Source: Hyphomicrobiaceae bacterium (GTDB lineage: Bacteria; Pseudomonadota; Alphaproteobacteria; Rhizobiales; Devosiaceae). From it: DNA of 64,000 nt. Under the pieces are notes generated by a model, which saw nothing but the letters and a program-made list of their open reading frames with translations, made no database searches and had not been told where the DNA came from. Within the stretch, counting starts at the first letter, position 1, and the number at the start of each line of letters is the position of its first letter. The stretch covers positions 496,001 through 560,000 of the forward strand of contig JACKJF010000004.1 in the NCBI GenBank assembly GCA_020638095.1, given 5' to 3'. The position numbers were made by a program, and so were the translations under genes. Shown piece by piece: positions 1-9,585 of the stretch.

Positions 1-774
1 TTCGAGAACTCCACCCGCACGCTCGCTTCGTTCGAGATTGCCGGCAAGCGCCTCGGCGCGCTCGTTTCCAACATGTCGGTCAAAACCTCTTCGGTCGCCA
101 AGGGCGAAACCCTTATCGACACGGCCGCGACCCTCAATGCCATGCAGCCGGATGTGATTGTCGTCCGGCATGGCTCGTCCGGCGCCGTGGAGCTTTTGAG
201 CCAGAAGGTCGGCTGCTCCGTTATCAATGCCGGCGACGGCACGCACGAACATCCGACGCAAGCCCTTCTCGACGCCCTGACCATTCGACGCCACAAGGGC
301 CGCCTCAACGGCCTGACCGTGGCCATATGTGGTGATATTGCCAATTCGCGCGTCGCCCGGTCGAATTTGCTGCTTCTAGGCGCAATGCAGGCCAGAACCC
401 GCGTTGTCGCGCCCAAATCGCTCCTGCCCGCCGGCATCGAACAGATGGCGAGCGAAGTGCACACCGACATGCGCGAAGGGCTGAAAGATGCCGATGTCGT
501 CATGATGCTCCGGCTCCAGCGCGAGCGCGTGTCGGAAACCATGACCCCGTCCGTGCGCGAGTATTTCCATTTCTTCGGCCTCGATGAGGAGAAACTTTCC
601 TGGGCAAAACCCGACGCTCTTGTCATGCATCCAGGCCCGATGAACCGGGGCGTTGAAATCGATCCCGGTGTCGCCGACGGACCGCATTCGGTCATCACCG
701 AACAGGTCGAAATGGGCGTCGCCGTGCGCATGGCCGTGCTCGATGCGCTCGTCGCCAACAAGGCGAACGAATGA
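1..774 (+). CDS. pyrB: Aspartate carbamoyltransferase catalytic chain, 5' end cut off
   Basis: Transfers the carbamoyl group from carbamoyl phosphate to aspartate, the committed step of pyrimidine synthesis in the cytoplasm. The reading frame is open from base 1, so about the first 55-60 residues lie outside the window; 257 are visible. The visible part opens with FENSTRT, the carbamoyl-phosphate-binding STRT motif. HPTQALLD follows near visible residue 84 and MHPGPMNRG near residue 209; both are hallmarks of the family. The stop codon overlaps the ATG of the pyrC-like gene (ATGA), so the two are translationally coupled. This fits class A-like ATCases, in which PyrB assembles with a dihydroorotase-like partner. 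Confidence 0.97.
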   Translation, partial: FENSTRTLASFEIAGKRLGALVSNMSVKTSSVAKGETLIDTAATLNAMQPDVIVVRHGSSGAVELLSQKVGCSVINAGDGTHEHPTQALLDALTIRRHKGRLNGLTVAICGDIANSRVARSNLLLLGAMQARTRVVAPKSLLPAGIEQMASEVHTDMREGLKDADVVMMLRLQRERVSETMTPSVREYFHFFGLDEEKLSWAKPDALVMHPGPMNRGVEIDPGVADGPHSVITEQVEMGVAVRMAVLDALVANKANE

Positions 775-2063
775 TGCAGCGCAAGTTGATCGTCAAAAAT
801 GCCCGCATCGTTGACCCCGCATCTGGCCGGGACGCGCCCGGTTCCCTGCTGGTCGAAGATGGCCGGATCGCAAGTCTGTCGAACTCGCCCGCTGAACCGG
901 CGCCCGAAGGCGCCGAAGTCGTCGACGCCAAGGGGATGCTGCTTGCGCCGGGACTGGTCGACATGCGTGTTTTCGTCGGCGAGCCGGGCTACGAATATCG
1001 CGAGACCCTGAAAAGCGCCGGCAAGGCCGCGGCCGCTGGCGGGGTCACGACATTCGTCGCCATGCCCGACACCGACCCCGTGCTTGACGACATTGCGCTT
1101 GTCGAATTCATCGCCCGCCGCGCCCGCAGCGAAGCCGCCGTCAATGTTCGCCCTTCCGCAGCGCTGACCCGCGGCCTCATGGGCGAAGAAATCACCGAAT
1201 ATGGCCTGCTCAAACAGTCCGGCGCCGTCTGCCTGACCGACGGCAAGAAATCGATCCAGTCGAGCGGGGTCCTCCGTGCCGCCTTCACCTATGCCGCCAG
1301 CTTCGACATGCCGGTCGTCCACCACACGGTCGACTATGGCCTGCGCGGTCAAGGCGTCATGAACGAAGGTCTTTTTGCCACCACTTTGGGCCTGAAGGGC
1401 ATTCCGCGCGAGGCGGAGACCGTCCCCCTCGCCCGCGACCTGCAATTGGCGGCACTGACAGGCGTTCGTTATCACGCCGCCCAGATTTCGACCGCCACAT
1501 CCGCGGACCTTGTCGCCGCGGCAAAGGCCAGCAACGCGCGCGTCAGCGCCGGAGCGTCGGTCAACAATCTGTCGCTCAACGAGCTCGACGTCGGTTCCTA
1601 CCGCACCTTCTTCAAGCTCTCGCCGCCGCTCAGGGCCGAAGCCGACCGGCTCGCCATGGTCGAGGCGCTGAAGAACGACATCCTCGACACCATCCATTCG
1701 GCACACGACCCGCAGGACTCCGAAGGCAAGCGCCAGCCCTTCGCCGACGCCAAGAACGGTGCGATCGGCCTCGAAACCCTGCTCGCCGCCGCCCTCCGGC
1801 TGGTGCATGATGGTTCGGTGCCCCTGCTGACCGTCCTTCGGGCGATGACGTCGCGTCCTGCAGAGCTGCTCGGACTCGAGGCTGGGCGTCTGGTTGTTGG
1901 GGCGCCTGCCGATTTCATCCTGGTCAACCTCGACTATCCCTGGACCTACGAAGAAAGCGCCATCCGCTCGCGGTCCAAAAATACGCCGTTTGAAGGCGCG
2001 CGCTTTACCGGTAAAGTGATGCAAACCTTCGTGGCAGGCGAAACCGTCTTCACTCACGCATAG
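771..2063 (+). CDS. Dihydroorotase-like protein, probably inactive (PyrC'/PyrX type)
   Basis: A 430-residue amidohydrolase-fold protein whose overall match is to type I dihydroorotase (MNEG, KLSPPLR-like and GLETLL blocks are kept). By alignment from memory with Aquifex-type enzymes, most metal ligands are gone. The HxH pair is R66-V-F68, the HxST histidine is Q238 (HAAQIST), the HH/NPNH region is VNN, and the catalytic aspartate of TDHAPH is A311 (SAHDPQ). D157 and H185 remain. In Pseudomonas such a dead partner is needed for PyrB assembly, so a structural role is the likely job, with the active dihydroorotase encoded elsewhere. The start overlaps the pyrB stop by four bases. A pipeline would call this pyrC; I would not assume activity. 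Confidence 0.9.
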   Translation: MMQRKLIVKNARIVDPASGRDAPGSLLVEDGRIASLSNSPAEPAPEGAEVVDAKGMLLAPGLVDMRVFVGEPGYEYRETLKSAGKAAAAGGVTTFVAMPDTDPVLDDIALVEFIARRARSEAAVNVRPSAALTRGLMGEEITEYGLLKQSGAVCLTDGKKSIQSSGVLRAAFTYAASFDMPVVHHTVDYGLRGQGVMNEGLFATTLGLKGIPREAETVPLARDLQLAALTGVRYHAAQISTATSADLVAAAKASNARVSAGASVNNLSLNELDVGSYRTFFKLSPPLRAEADRLAMVEALKNDILDTIHSAHDPQDSEGKRQPFADAKNGAIGLETLLAAALRLVHDGSVPLLTVLRAMTSRPAELLGLEAGRLVVGAPADFILVNLDYPWTYEESAIRSRSKNTPFEGARFTGKVMQTFVAGETVFTHA

Positions 2064-2080
2064 ACTTTTGGGGGCAAACC

Positions 2081-2683
2081 ATGTGGCTGCAGGTCCTCGT
2101 CGCGGCAATTTTCGGCTACCTGTTGGGCTCGATCCCGTTTGGCCTTTTGCTGACCCGCTTTGCTGGCTTTGGCGACATACGTGCCATTGGCTCGGGCAAT
2201 ATCGGCGCCACCAATGTCCTTCGAACTGGCAACCGCTGGCTGGCCCTTGCAACCCTACTGCTTGATTGCGGCAAGGCGGTCGCGGCGGTCCTGATCGTCC
2301 GTTACTTCGTGCCCTATCCGCCACTTGCCTATTCGGTTGCCGGCATCGCCGCTTTTCTGGGCCACCTCTTTCCGGTCTGGCTTGGCTTCAAGGGCGGCAA
2401 GGGGGTCGCGACCTATATCGGCGCACTTCTCGGAATCAACTGGATCGTTGGGTTGATCTTCTGCGCCGTCTGGCTCTTCATCGCCGTCGTGCGCCGCACC
2501 TCGTCGCTCGCCGCCATCACCGCCGCGATCACCGCGCCCATTTTCTCCTACATTTTTTCCGGGCCGCATCTCGCATCCGGCGCGGCATTCATGTCGCTCC
2601 TTCTGATCTATAAGCACCGCGCCAACATTTCGCGCATTCTGGCTGGCACCGAGCCAAAGATCGGTGGCGGTTCGGGCAAATGA
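2081..2683 (+). CDS. plsY: Acyl-phosphate:glycerol-3-phosphate acyltransferase PlsY
   Basis: Inner-membrane enzyme that makes lysophosphatidic acid from acyl phosphate and glycerol-3-phosphate, the first step of phospholipid synthesis. The 200 residues form about five membrane segments. They carry the PlsY signature blocks GSGNIGATNV (near residue 41) and GFKGGKGVAT (near residue 103), the latter for phosphate binding. Length is normal for the family. It starts 17 bases after the pyrC-like gene, and its stop overlaps the dprA start (ATGA), so it belongs to the pyr-plsY-dprA run common in Hyphomicrobiales. Confidence 0.96.
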   Translation: MWLQVLVAAIFGYLLGSIPFGLLLTRFAGFGDIRAIGSGNIGATNVLRTGNRWLALATLLLDCGKAVAAVLIVRYFVPYPPLAYSVAGIAAFLGHLFPVWLGFKGGKGVATYIGALLGINWIVGLIFCAVWLFIAVVRRTSSLAAITAAITAPIFSYIFSGPHLASGAAFMSLLLIYKHRANISRILAGTEPKIGGGSGK

Positions 2684-3810
2684 ACGCCGCAAAAGGCGCG
2701 ACGCTCCCGGATCAGCAGAAACGCGCCTGGCTGAAACTCATCCGCACTCCAAATGTCGGTCCCTCGACCTTCCGGCAAATGCTGAACCGCTATGGTTCCG
2801 CCGAGGCCGCCCTTGATGCTCTTCCTGGTCTTTTGCTGCGCGGTAGCGCTGCGAAAGCACCGCAAATCCCGACCGAGGCCGAAATCGACCTGGAAATTTC
2901 GCGGCTCGAGAAAGGCGGCGCGCGGCTCGTCGCGCTTGGCGAATCCGACTATCCGGCACTGCTGCAGCACATCCACGGTGCGCCGCCGCTTCTCAGCATC
3001 TGGGGCAACCCACACGCGCAGCAGCCCGCCATCGCCATCGTCGGCGCACGCAATGCCAGCGCTGCTGGCAAGAAACTGACCGCGCAACTTGCCGCCGATC
3101 TCGGCGCCGCCGGATATCTCGTCGTTTCCGGCCTCGCCCGCGGCATCGATGCTGCGGCGCACGATGCGTCCCTCAAAACCGGCACGGTCGCGATTCTCGC
3201 GGGTGGGCTCGACCACGTCTATCCCGAAGAAAACAAGCCGCTGGCCCGGAAGATCGTCGACAATGGCGGTGCGATTTTGACTGAAATGCCGCTTGGGTCG
3301 GAGCCGCGCGCCCAGGATTTCCCGCGGCGCAACCGTCTCGTCTCCGGTATGGCTGAGGCCGTCATCGTCGTCGAAGCGGCAAAACGGTCCGGCTCGCTCA
3401 TCACCGCTCGCCTCGCGCTCGAACAGAACCGCGAAATCTTTGCCGTGCCAGGCTCTCCCCTCGACCCGCGCGCCGGTGGCACCAACCACCTGATCCAGCA
3501 GGGTGCAACGCTCATCACCTCTGCTCAAGACGTGCTGGACGCCCTGCACAGCGACCCCCATCGCCACGCGCGACTGATGGAAGGCGGTCAGGAAAGCGAG
3601 CCAGCCCAATGGCCGTCCATCGAAGACGAACCGAGCGCGACAGACGTTGAGCGCGTGCGCGAAGCCCTCAGCCCGACCTCGATGCCGCTTGACGATCTCG
3701 CCGCTGCCGCCGCCATTCCGCTACCGGTTCTGCATGCCGTTCTGCTCGAACTCGAACTTTCCGGTTTGATCGAGCGCTCCACCGGAAATCTCGTTGCGCT
3801 GAGCGGCTAA
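2680..3810 (+). CDS. dprA: DNA-processing protein DprA
   Basis: Binds incoming single-stranded DNA and loads RecA during natural transformation; widely kept even in species not known to be transformable. It has 376 residues: an N-terminal helix-hairpin-helix-like region, a central Rossmann-like domain with IVGARNAS, SGLARGIDAAAH, ILAGGLDHVYPEEN and RSGSLITA, and a C-terminal winged-helix domain (about residues 315-376). The ATG overlaps the plsY stop. No com genes are visible, so a role in uptake is not shown here. Confidence 0.95.
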   Translation: MNAAKGATLPDQQKRAWLKLIRTPNVGPSTFRQMLNRYGSAEAALDALPGLLLRGSAAKAPQIPTEAEIDLEISRLEKGGARLVALGESDYPALLQHIHGAPPLLSIWGNPHAQQPAIAIVGARNASAAGKKLTAQLAADLGAAGYLVVSGLARGIDAAAHDASLKTGTVAILAGGLDHVYPEENKPLARKIVDNGGAILTEMPLGSEPRAQDFPRRNRLVSGMAEAVIVVEAAKRSGSLITARLALEQNREIFAVPGSPLDPRAGGTNHLIQQGATLITSAQDVLDALHSDPHRHARLMEGGQESEPAQWPSIEDEPSATDVERVREALSPTSMPLDDLAAAAAIPLPVLHAVLLELELSGLIERSTGNLVALSG

Positions 3811-3834
3811 TTCGCGTCATCGAAGCGCCGCCGA

Positions 3835-3863
3835 TTGACAGGCACCCTTGCATTCACCATGTT
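3835..3863 (+). promoter_or_regulatory. Possible sigma-70 promoter for topA
   Basis: A consensus -35 box TTGACA (3835-3840), then a 17-base spacer and a weaker -10 box CATGTT (3858-3863). It lies just after dprA in the 160-base gap before topA. The -35 and the spacing are good and the -10 is only partial, so this is a prediction. Confidence 0.4.
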
Positions 3864-3970
3864 GCGCCCGCACCGGTTCGGGCTGAAAGACGCGGCCGCC
3901 GCCCTCATCTGCGGCAAGTTTCAGCCCGGCGTCTCATTGAAATTTGTCTTAGTTTCCGGAAGCTTAGAGC

Positions 3971-6526
3971 ATGAAGCTCGTTATTGTCGAAAGTCCTGCC
4001 AAGGCCAAGACCATCAACAAGTATCTCGGCCCGCAATATGAAGTGCTGGCGAGCTTCGGCCATGTCCGCGACCTTCCCGCCAAGGACGGTTCCGTCAGGC
4101 CTGACGAAGATTTTGCCATGAGCTGGGAGCTCGACAGTGCCGCCAAGAAGCGCATGAACGACATCGCTTCGGCTGCCAAGAATGCCGACGAACTGATTCT
4201 TGCCACCGACCCGGATCGCGAAGGCGAGGCTATTTCCTGGCACGTGCTCGAACTTCTCAAGCAGAAGAAAGCGATCAAGGACAAGCCCGTCCACCGCGTC
4301 GTCTTCAACGCCATCACCAAGACCGCCGTCACCGAGGCGATGCAGCATCCGCGCCAGATCGACGAGCCCCTGGTCGACGCCTATCTCGCCCGCCGCGCGC
4401 TCGATTATCTCGTCGGCTTCAATCTCTCCCCGGTCCTCTGGCGCAAACTCCCCGGCTCCCGTTCGGCAGGCCGGGTCCAGTCGGTGGCGCTGCGTTTGGT
4501 TTGCGATCGTGAAGCTGAAATCGAGAAGTTCCGTCCCGAGGAGTATTGGAGCGTCACCGGCCGCTACACGCATGGCGGAAAGACCTTCGATGCCCGCCTT
4601 TACGAGGTCGATGGAAAGAAGACCGACAAGCTTGCCATCACGACGGAAGCCAATGCCGCGGCGCTTCAGGCCGCTATCCGCGCCGGCAAGTCAACCGTCA
4701 CCGCAGTTGAGAAAAAGCCCACCAAGCGCAACCCCTACGCGCCGTTCACCACCTCAACCCTTCAGCAGGAAGCCTCGAGCCGCCTCGGCTTTGCCCCTGC
4801 CCGCACCATGCAGATCGCGCAGCGGCTCTATGAAGGCGTCAGTGTCGGCGGGGAGACGGTCGGCGTCATCACCTACATGCGTACGGACGCGGTCCAGCTT
4901 GCCCCGGAGGCCATCGGCCAAACGCGCGGCGCGGTTGAACGCTATTTCGGCACCGACTATCTGCCCGAAAAGCCGCGCATCTATCAGACCAAGGCCAAGA
5001 ATGCTCAGGAAGCGCACGAGGCCATTCGCCCCACGGATCTGATGCGCCACCCCGATCAGCTTAAGGGCATCGATCCCGACCAGCTGAAGCTCTACACGCT
5101 CATCTGGCGCCGAACACTTGCGAGCCAGATGCGGTCTGCGGAAATCGCCCGCACAACGGTCGACATCGCGATTTCCGGCTCGACGCCCAGGATCACCCTG
5201 CGCGCGGTCGGTTCGGTCATCACCTTCCCCGGCTTCCTCTCTGTCTATTCCCCGACCAAATCGGATGACGACGAGGACGACCGCGAACTGCCGGAAATGC
5301 GCGAAGGCGATGCGCTGAAACTCGACAGTGCCGATATCGAGCAGCATTTCACCCAGCCGCCGGCGCGCTATACCGAGGCAAGCCTCATCCGCAAGATGGA
5401 AGAGCTTGGCATTGGCCGCCCCTCGACCTATGCGAGCACCCTCTCGGTCCTGCAGGATCGAAACTATATGCGCCTCGAAAAGAAAGCGCTCTATGCCGAG
5501 GACCGTGGCCGCGTTGTTACGGCCTTCCTTGAGAGCTTTTTCACGCGCTATGTTGAATACGACTTCACCGCGAGCCTTGAATCCCAACTCGATCAGATCT
5601 CGGCCGGCGAGATCGGCTACAAGCAGGTGCTCCGCCAGTTCTGGACGGATTTCTCCAAGCATCTCAGCGAAATCAAGGACTTGCGCGTGTCCGAAGTGCT
5701 CGACGCGCTAAATGACCTGCTCGCGGATCACATATTCCCGGAACGCGCCGATGGCACCGACCGCCGCCAGTGCCCGACCTGCGGCACCGGCCGCCTGTCG
5801 CTGAAACTCGGGCGCTACGGCGCATTCATCGGCTGCTCGAACTATCCCGACTGCAAGCACACCCAGCAACTGGCCGACGCGGCGAGCGGCGAGCAATCGG
5901 TGGCAAGCGAGGACGGCGTTCTCGGTCAGAACCCCGAAACGGGCCTCGATGTCGTTTTGAAGTCGGGCCGCTTCGGACCCTATGTCGAAACCGGCGACGG
6001 CAAGGACGCCAAGCGCGCAAGCTTGCCCAAGGGCTGGAGCCCGCAGGCGATGGACCTCGAAAAGGCGCTGAAACTGCTCTCCCTGCCGCGCGAGGTTGGA
6101 CCGCATCCCGAAGATGGCCAGACGATTTCAGCCGGCATTGGACGTTACGGACCCTTCGTCGTGCACAATGGCGTTTATGCGAACCTGCCAGACGCCGACG
6201 AGGTCTTCACCGTTGGCATCAACCGCGCCGTCGATCTTCTGGCGCAGAAGCGCGCCGGCGGCTCAACGCGCCGGCCAACCGCCGAAGTGCTGCGCACGCT
6301 GGGCGAGCATCCGGCCGGCGGCGCCGTGACGGTGCGTAACGGGCGCTACGGAGCTTATGTGAACCACGAAAAGGTCAACGCCACCCTGCCCAAAACCCTG
6401 AAGCCCGAAGACGTGACCTTCGAGCAGGCGCTCGAGCTGATCGCCGCCAAGGCCGGGTCAGGCAAATCCGGCCGGCGCGGCACTGCGCGCGGCAAATCGG
6501 CCAAGCGCGGGGCCACCGTGTCGTGA
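3971..6526 (+). CDS. topA: DNA topoisomerase I
   Basis: Type IA topoisomerase that relaxes negative supercoils. The 851 residues begin with a Toprim domain (VIVESPAKAKTI at the N-terminus, DPDREGEA near residue 80). The central domain has the active-site tyrosine in GVITYMRTD (near residue 302). A C4 zinc ribbon (CPTCG...CSNYPDC, about residues 601-630) and three repeat blocks with GRFGPYV/GRYGPFV/GRYGAYV follow, and the protein ends in a basic Gly/Lys/Arg-rich tail. The ATG is the first good start after dprA. It ends 13 bases before rnr. Confidence 0.97.
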   Translation: MKLVIVESPAKAKTINKYLGPQYEVLASFGHVRDLPAKDGSVRPDEDFAMSWELDSAAKKRMNDIASAAKNADELILATDPDREGEAISWHVLELLKQKKAIKDKPVHRVVFNAITKTAVTEAMQHPRQIDEPLVDAYLARRALDYLVGFNLSPVLWRKLPGSRSAGRVQSVALRLVCDREAEIEKFRPEEYWSVTGRYTHGGKTFDARLYEVDGKKTDKLAITTEANAAALQAAIRAGKSTVTAVEKKPTKRNPYAPFTTSTLQQEASSRLGFAPARTMQIAQRLYEGVSVGGETVGVITYMRTDAVQLAPEAIGQTRGAVERYFGTDYLPEKPRIYQTKAKNAQEAHEAIRPTDLMRHPDQLKGIDPDQLKLYTLIWRRTLASQMRSAEIARTTVDIAISGSTPRITLRAVGSVITFPGFLSVYSPTKSDDDEDDRELPEMREGDALKLDSADIEQHFTQPPARYTEASLIRKMEELGIGRPSTYASTLSVLQDRNYMRLEKKALYAEDRGRVVTAFLESFFTRYVEYDFTASLESQLDQISAGEIGYKQVLRQFWTDFSKHLSEIKDLRVSEVLDALNDLLADHIFPERADGTDRRQCPTCGTGRLSLKLGRYGAFIGCSNYPDCKHTQQLADAASGEQSVASEDGVLGQNPETGLDVVLKSGRFGPYVETGDGKDAKRASLPKGWSPQAMDLEKALKLLSLPREVGPHPEDGQTISAGIGRYGPFVVHNGVYANLPDADEVFTVGINRAVDLLAQKRAGGSTRRPTAEVLRTLGEHPAGGAVTVRNGRYGAYVNHEKVNATLPKTLKPEDVTFEQALELIAAKAGSGKSGRRGTARGKSAKRGATVS

Positions 6527-6539
6527 TGGCGGCCCGGCC

Positions 6540-8813
6540 GTGAGCGCACCAAAAGACGGAAAGGCCGCGAGCAACAATCTTTTCGGCGACGACGGCCTGC
6601 CGACGAAGGAGGCCATTCTCCAGGCGTTGGAGGACCATTCCGACATTGGCTCGAAGCGCGACCTGACCAGGTATTTCAACCTCAAGGGCGAGACCAAGGT
6701 CGCCTTCAAGAAAAGGCTGCGCGAACTCGAGGGCGAAGGGCTGATCGCTCGCCGCCGCAAACAGTTGCGCAAGACCGCCGCCCTGCCCTCGGTCGCGGTT
6801 CTCGACATCGATCCGCAATCCGACCCGGACCACCTTCTGGCCCAGCCCGCCCGCTGGGACGAGCGCGAAGGCAACCCGCCAGTGGTTCTCATCCGCACCC
6901 GAAAAGGCGATCGCGTCGTGCCCGGCCCCGGCGACCGCATTCTGGCGCGCATCGAAAAACAACCGGGCGCGACGCCCGGTTACCTAGGCCACGCCATCAA
7001 GGTCCTCGGCCTTCCGCGCAAGGCAACCATCGGTATCATTCGGCGCGACGTGGATGGAGCGCGTCTCATTCCCGTCGAACGCAAGCAAAAGGAAATGCGC
7101 ATCCGTCCCGGCGATCTCGGCAAGGCGGAGGATGGTGATCTGGTCGAAGTCGATGTGCAGATGCGCGGCCGGCTGATGATCCCGGAGGCAAAGGTCGTCG
7201 CTGTCCTCGGCAATCCGCGTTCCGAGGGCGCGATCAGTCTGATCGCGCTTCACAACCTCGAAATTCCCTACCGGTTCCCCGCTGCAGTCACCCGTGCCGC
7301 AGAACAGCTGCCGGAGGTTTCCGGTCAAGGCCGCGAAGACTGGCGCGACATTCCTTTCGTCACCATCGATCCGGACACCGCCAAGGATCATGACGACGCC
7401 GTCTACGCCGAACCGGACGAAGATCCGAAAAATGAAGGCGGGCACGTCGTTTATGTCGCCATTGCCGACGTCGCGGCCTATGTGCGGCCCGACACCGAAC
7501 TCAACGACGAAGCGTTCGAGCGCGGCAATTCCGTCTATTTCCCCGACCGGGTCGTACCCATGCTGCCCGAGCGCATTTCGAACGATCTCTGTTCACTTCG
7601 GGAAGGCGAAAATCGTCCCTCGATAGCCGTCCGCATGGTGTTCGACGCGGGGGGGCACAAGAAATCCCATTCGTTCCATCGCGTGACCATCCGGTCGGCC
7701 GCCCGGCTGACCTATTCCGAAGCGCAGGCCGCCGCCGATGGCAATCCGAACGACAAGACCGGTCCCTTGCTTGAACGCGTGCTCCAGCCGCTCTTCGATG
7801 CGTACGCTTCGATGGCGAAGGCCCGTGACAAGCGCGGTCCGCTCGCCCTCGACTTGCCCGAACGGCGCATCATTCTCAATGATCAGGGCATGGTTTCGCG
7901 CGTCTACGTGCCCGAGCGGCTCGAGGCGCATCGGCTGATCGAGGAAATGATGATCGCGGCAAATGTCTGCGCCGCCGAAACCCTCGAACAGAAACAGTCG
8001 CCGCTCGTCTATCGCGTTCACGATGCTCCGGGCCGCGAGAAACTCGGCGCACTACGCGACTTTCTCAACAGTCTCGATCTCAGCCTCATCAATTCGGAGG
8101 CCGTACGCCCGAGCCATTTTAACCAGGTGCTATTGAAAGCTGCCGGCACGCCGCACACCCATCAGGTCTCCGAAATGGTGCTTCGCACCCAGGCGCGCGC
8201 CGAATACGCGACGGAGAATTTGGGGCATTTCGGTCTCAACCTCGATCGCTACGCCCACTTCACCTCGCCCATCCGCCGCTATGCTGACTTGATGGTGCAT
8301 CGCGCCCTGATCCGCGCACTGAAACTCGGCGATGATGGGCTAACCGACGCCGAAATCAGCCGTCTCGATGCCATCTCCGAACACATCTCGTTCACCGAGC
8401 GCCGCGCCATGGCGGCTGAACGCGAAACGCAGGACCGCCTGATTGCGCACTTTCTGGCAGGCCGGATCGGCACGCATTTCGAGGGCCGCATTTCCGGCGT
8501 CACCAAATCAGGACTGTTTGTTCGCCTCAACGATACGGGCGCCGACGGGTTCGTGCCCGCCGGGTCTTTGGGGCACGACTACTACCATTTCTCCGAAGCC
8601 ACACAGGCCTTGATCGGCGAGCGCTCCGGCGAAACCTACCGATTGGGTGATGCCGTTGAGGTGCGTCTATTGGAAGCGGCGCCCCTGGCTGGCGCCCTAC
8701 GCTTCGAAATCGTATCAGAAGGGGCTTTCACGCCCGCTTCCCGGCGCACGCCTGCGCGCGGCAGACGGGGACCGTCCAAACGACCCATTCAGCGAAGGGG
8801 CAAAAGACGATGA
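6540..8813 (+). CDS. rnr: Ribonuclease R
   Basis: Processive 3'-5' exoribonuclease of the RNB family that can degrade structured RNA. It has 757 residues: an N-terminal helix-turn-helix-like region, cold-shock-type OB domains, a catalytic RNB domain with the metal-binding aspartates in IDPDTAKDHDDAVYAE (about residues 277-292), an S1 domain (FEGRISGVTKSGLFVRL, about 645-661) and a very basic tail. The start is GTG at 6540, 13 bases after topA; no ATG fits better. The stop overlaps the DUF983 gene by four bases. Confidence 0.96.
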   Translation: MSAPKDGKAASNNLFGDDGLPTKEAILQALEDHSDIGSKRDLTRYFNLKGETKVAFKKRLRELEGEGLIARRRKQLRKTAALPSVAVLDIDPQSDPDHLLAQPARWDEREGNPPVVLIRTRKGDRVVPGPGDRILARIEKQPGATPGYLGHAIKVLGLPRKATIGIIRRDVDGARLIPVERKQKEMRIRPGDLGKAEDGDLVEVDVQMRGRLMIPEAKVVAVLGNPRSEGAISLIALHNLEIPYRFPAAVTRAAEQLPEVSGQGREDWRDIPFVTIDPDTAKDHDDAVYAEPDEDPKNEGGHVVYVAIADVAAYVRPDTELNDEAFERGNSVYFPDRVVPMLPERISNDLCSLREGENRPSIAVRMVFDAGGHKKSHSFHRVTIRSAARLTYSEAQAAADGNPNDKTGPLLERVLQPLFDAYASMAKARDKRGPLALDLPERRIILNDQGMVSRVYVPERLEAHRLIEEMMIAANVCAAETLEQKQSPLVYRVHDAPGREKLGALRDFLNSLDLSLINSEAVRPSHFNQVLLKAAGTPHTHQVSEMVLRTQARAEYATENLGHFGLNLDRYAHFTSPIRRYADLMVHRALIRALKLGDDGLTDAEISRLDAISEHISFTERRAMAAERETQDRLIAHFLAGRIGTHFEGRISGVTKSGLFVRLNDTGADGFVPAGSLGHDYYHFSEATQALIGERSGETYRLGDAVEVRLLEAAPLAGALRFEIVSEGAFTPASRRTPARGRRGPSKRPIQRRGKRR

Positions 8814-9259
8814 CTATTGTCTATACCCAGCCGCATCGCGACGAACCCAAGCCTGAACCGCGCAGCCTCGGACAATCGCTCTGGCGCGGCGCGCGCTGCA
8901 AATGTCCCGCTTGCGGTGAGGGCAAGCTCTTTCGCGCCTATCTCAAGGTCAACGACACCTGCCCCGCCTGTGGCGAGGACCTGAGCCAGCATCGCGCCGA
9001 CGATGCCCCTCCCTACATCACCATCGTTCTGGTCGGGCACATTCTCGTCGGCCTGCTGGTCGACCTCACCATGGTCTGGCACGTCGAGCCCTATGTGCTT
9101 CTCATGACCATCGCGCCGCTCGCCGTCATTCTTCCGCTTGTCCTCCTGCCATCGATCAAGGGCATGGTCGTAGGCCTGCAATGGGCCTTGCGCATGCACG
9201 GTTTTTCGGCCGGTGGCGAGGAGGATTTCGGCTCCTATTCAGAGCATTACGGCGAGTGA
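8810..9259 (+). CDS. DUF983 family membrane protein
   Basis: A 149-residue protein of unknown function. An N-terminal zinc-ribbon-like stretch has two CPxCG motifs (CPACGEGKLF and CPACGEDL, residues about 32-60), followed by two strong membrane helices (about residues 70-92 and 98-120) and a short cytoplasmic tail. This matches the DUF983 family, often found in alphaproteobacteria beside rnr and rpmG as here. The start overlaps the rnr stop (ATGA), pointing to co-translation. No enzyme activity can be inferred. Confidence 0.88.
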   Translation: MTIVYTQPHRDEPKPEPRSLGQSLWRGARCKCPACGEGKLFRAYLKVNDTCPACGEDLSQHRADDAPPYITIVLVGHILVGLLVDLTMVWHVEPYVLLMTIAPLAVILPLVLLPSIKGMVVGLQWALRMHGFSAGGEEDFGSYSEHYGE

Positions 9260-9279
9260 GATAGGGCCGCTGCGGCGGC

Positions 9280-9308
9280 TTGACATTTGAGCGCTTTTGA
9301 CTAGGTTG
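9280..9308 (+). promoter_or_regulatory. Possible promoter for rpmG
   Basis: TTGACA (9280-9285) is followed after 16-17 bases by TAGGTT/AGGTTG (9302-9308), about 55 bases before the rpmG start. The -35 is perfect; the -10 is weak. Confidence 0.4.
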
Positions 9309-9362
9309 CGCGCAAATTTCACGTGGGCCGTTCGTCCGCGCAATTGTTATTGGGAAACACAA

Positions 9363-9530
9363 ATGGCCAAAGCAAACACCATCAAGGTCCGTATGGTCTC
9401 GAGCGCGGATACCGGGTTCTTCTACGTAACCAAGAAGAATGCCCGCACCCAGACCGAAAAACTGACCATGCGCAAATACGACCCCGTCGCGCGCAAGCAT
9501 GTCGAGTTCAAGGAAGCCAAGATCAAGTAG
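9363..9530 (+). CDS. rpmG: 50S ribosomal protein L33
   Basis: Fifty-five residues with the L33 pattern ([30 protein letters not shown]). It has no cysteines, so it is the zinc-free form. The real start is the ATG at 9363 (MAKANTIK); in-frame upstream codons would give an unrelated extension. A strong terminator follows 24 bases after the stop and a promoter-like site precedes it, so it may be its own transcription unit. Confidence 0.97.
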   Translation: MAKANTIKVRMVSSADTGFFYVTKKNARTQTEKLTMRKYDPVARKHVEFKEAKIK

Positions 9531-9554
9531 GTCGGAAGCTACCCCGAAAACACA

Positions 9555-9585
9555 AAGCCCGCTCCATTGGAGCGGGCTTTTTTGT
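9555..9585 (+). terminator. Rho-independent terminator after rpmG
   Basis: Perfect 11-bp stem (9555-9565 with 9569-9579), a 3-base loop ATT and a run of T at 9578-9584. It closes the pyrB-to-rpmG stretch. Confidence 0.93.

Noticed and set aside
2608..3609. Long minus-strand open frame (333 codons) under dprA
   Set aside because: It is the antisense of a well-matched dprA; its product is Arg/Gly-rich with no family pattern, as expected for high-G+C shadows.
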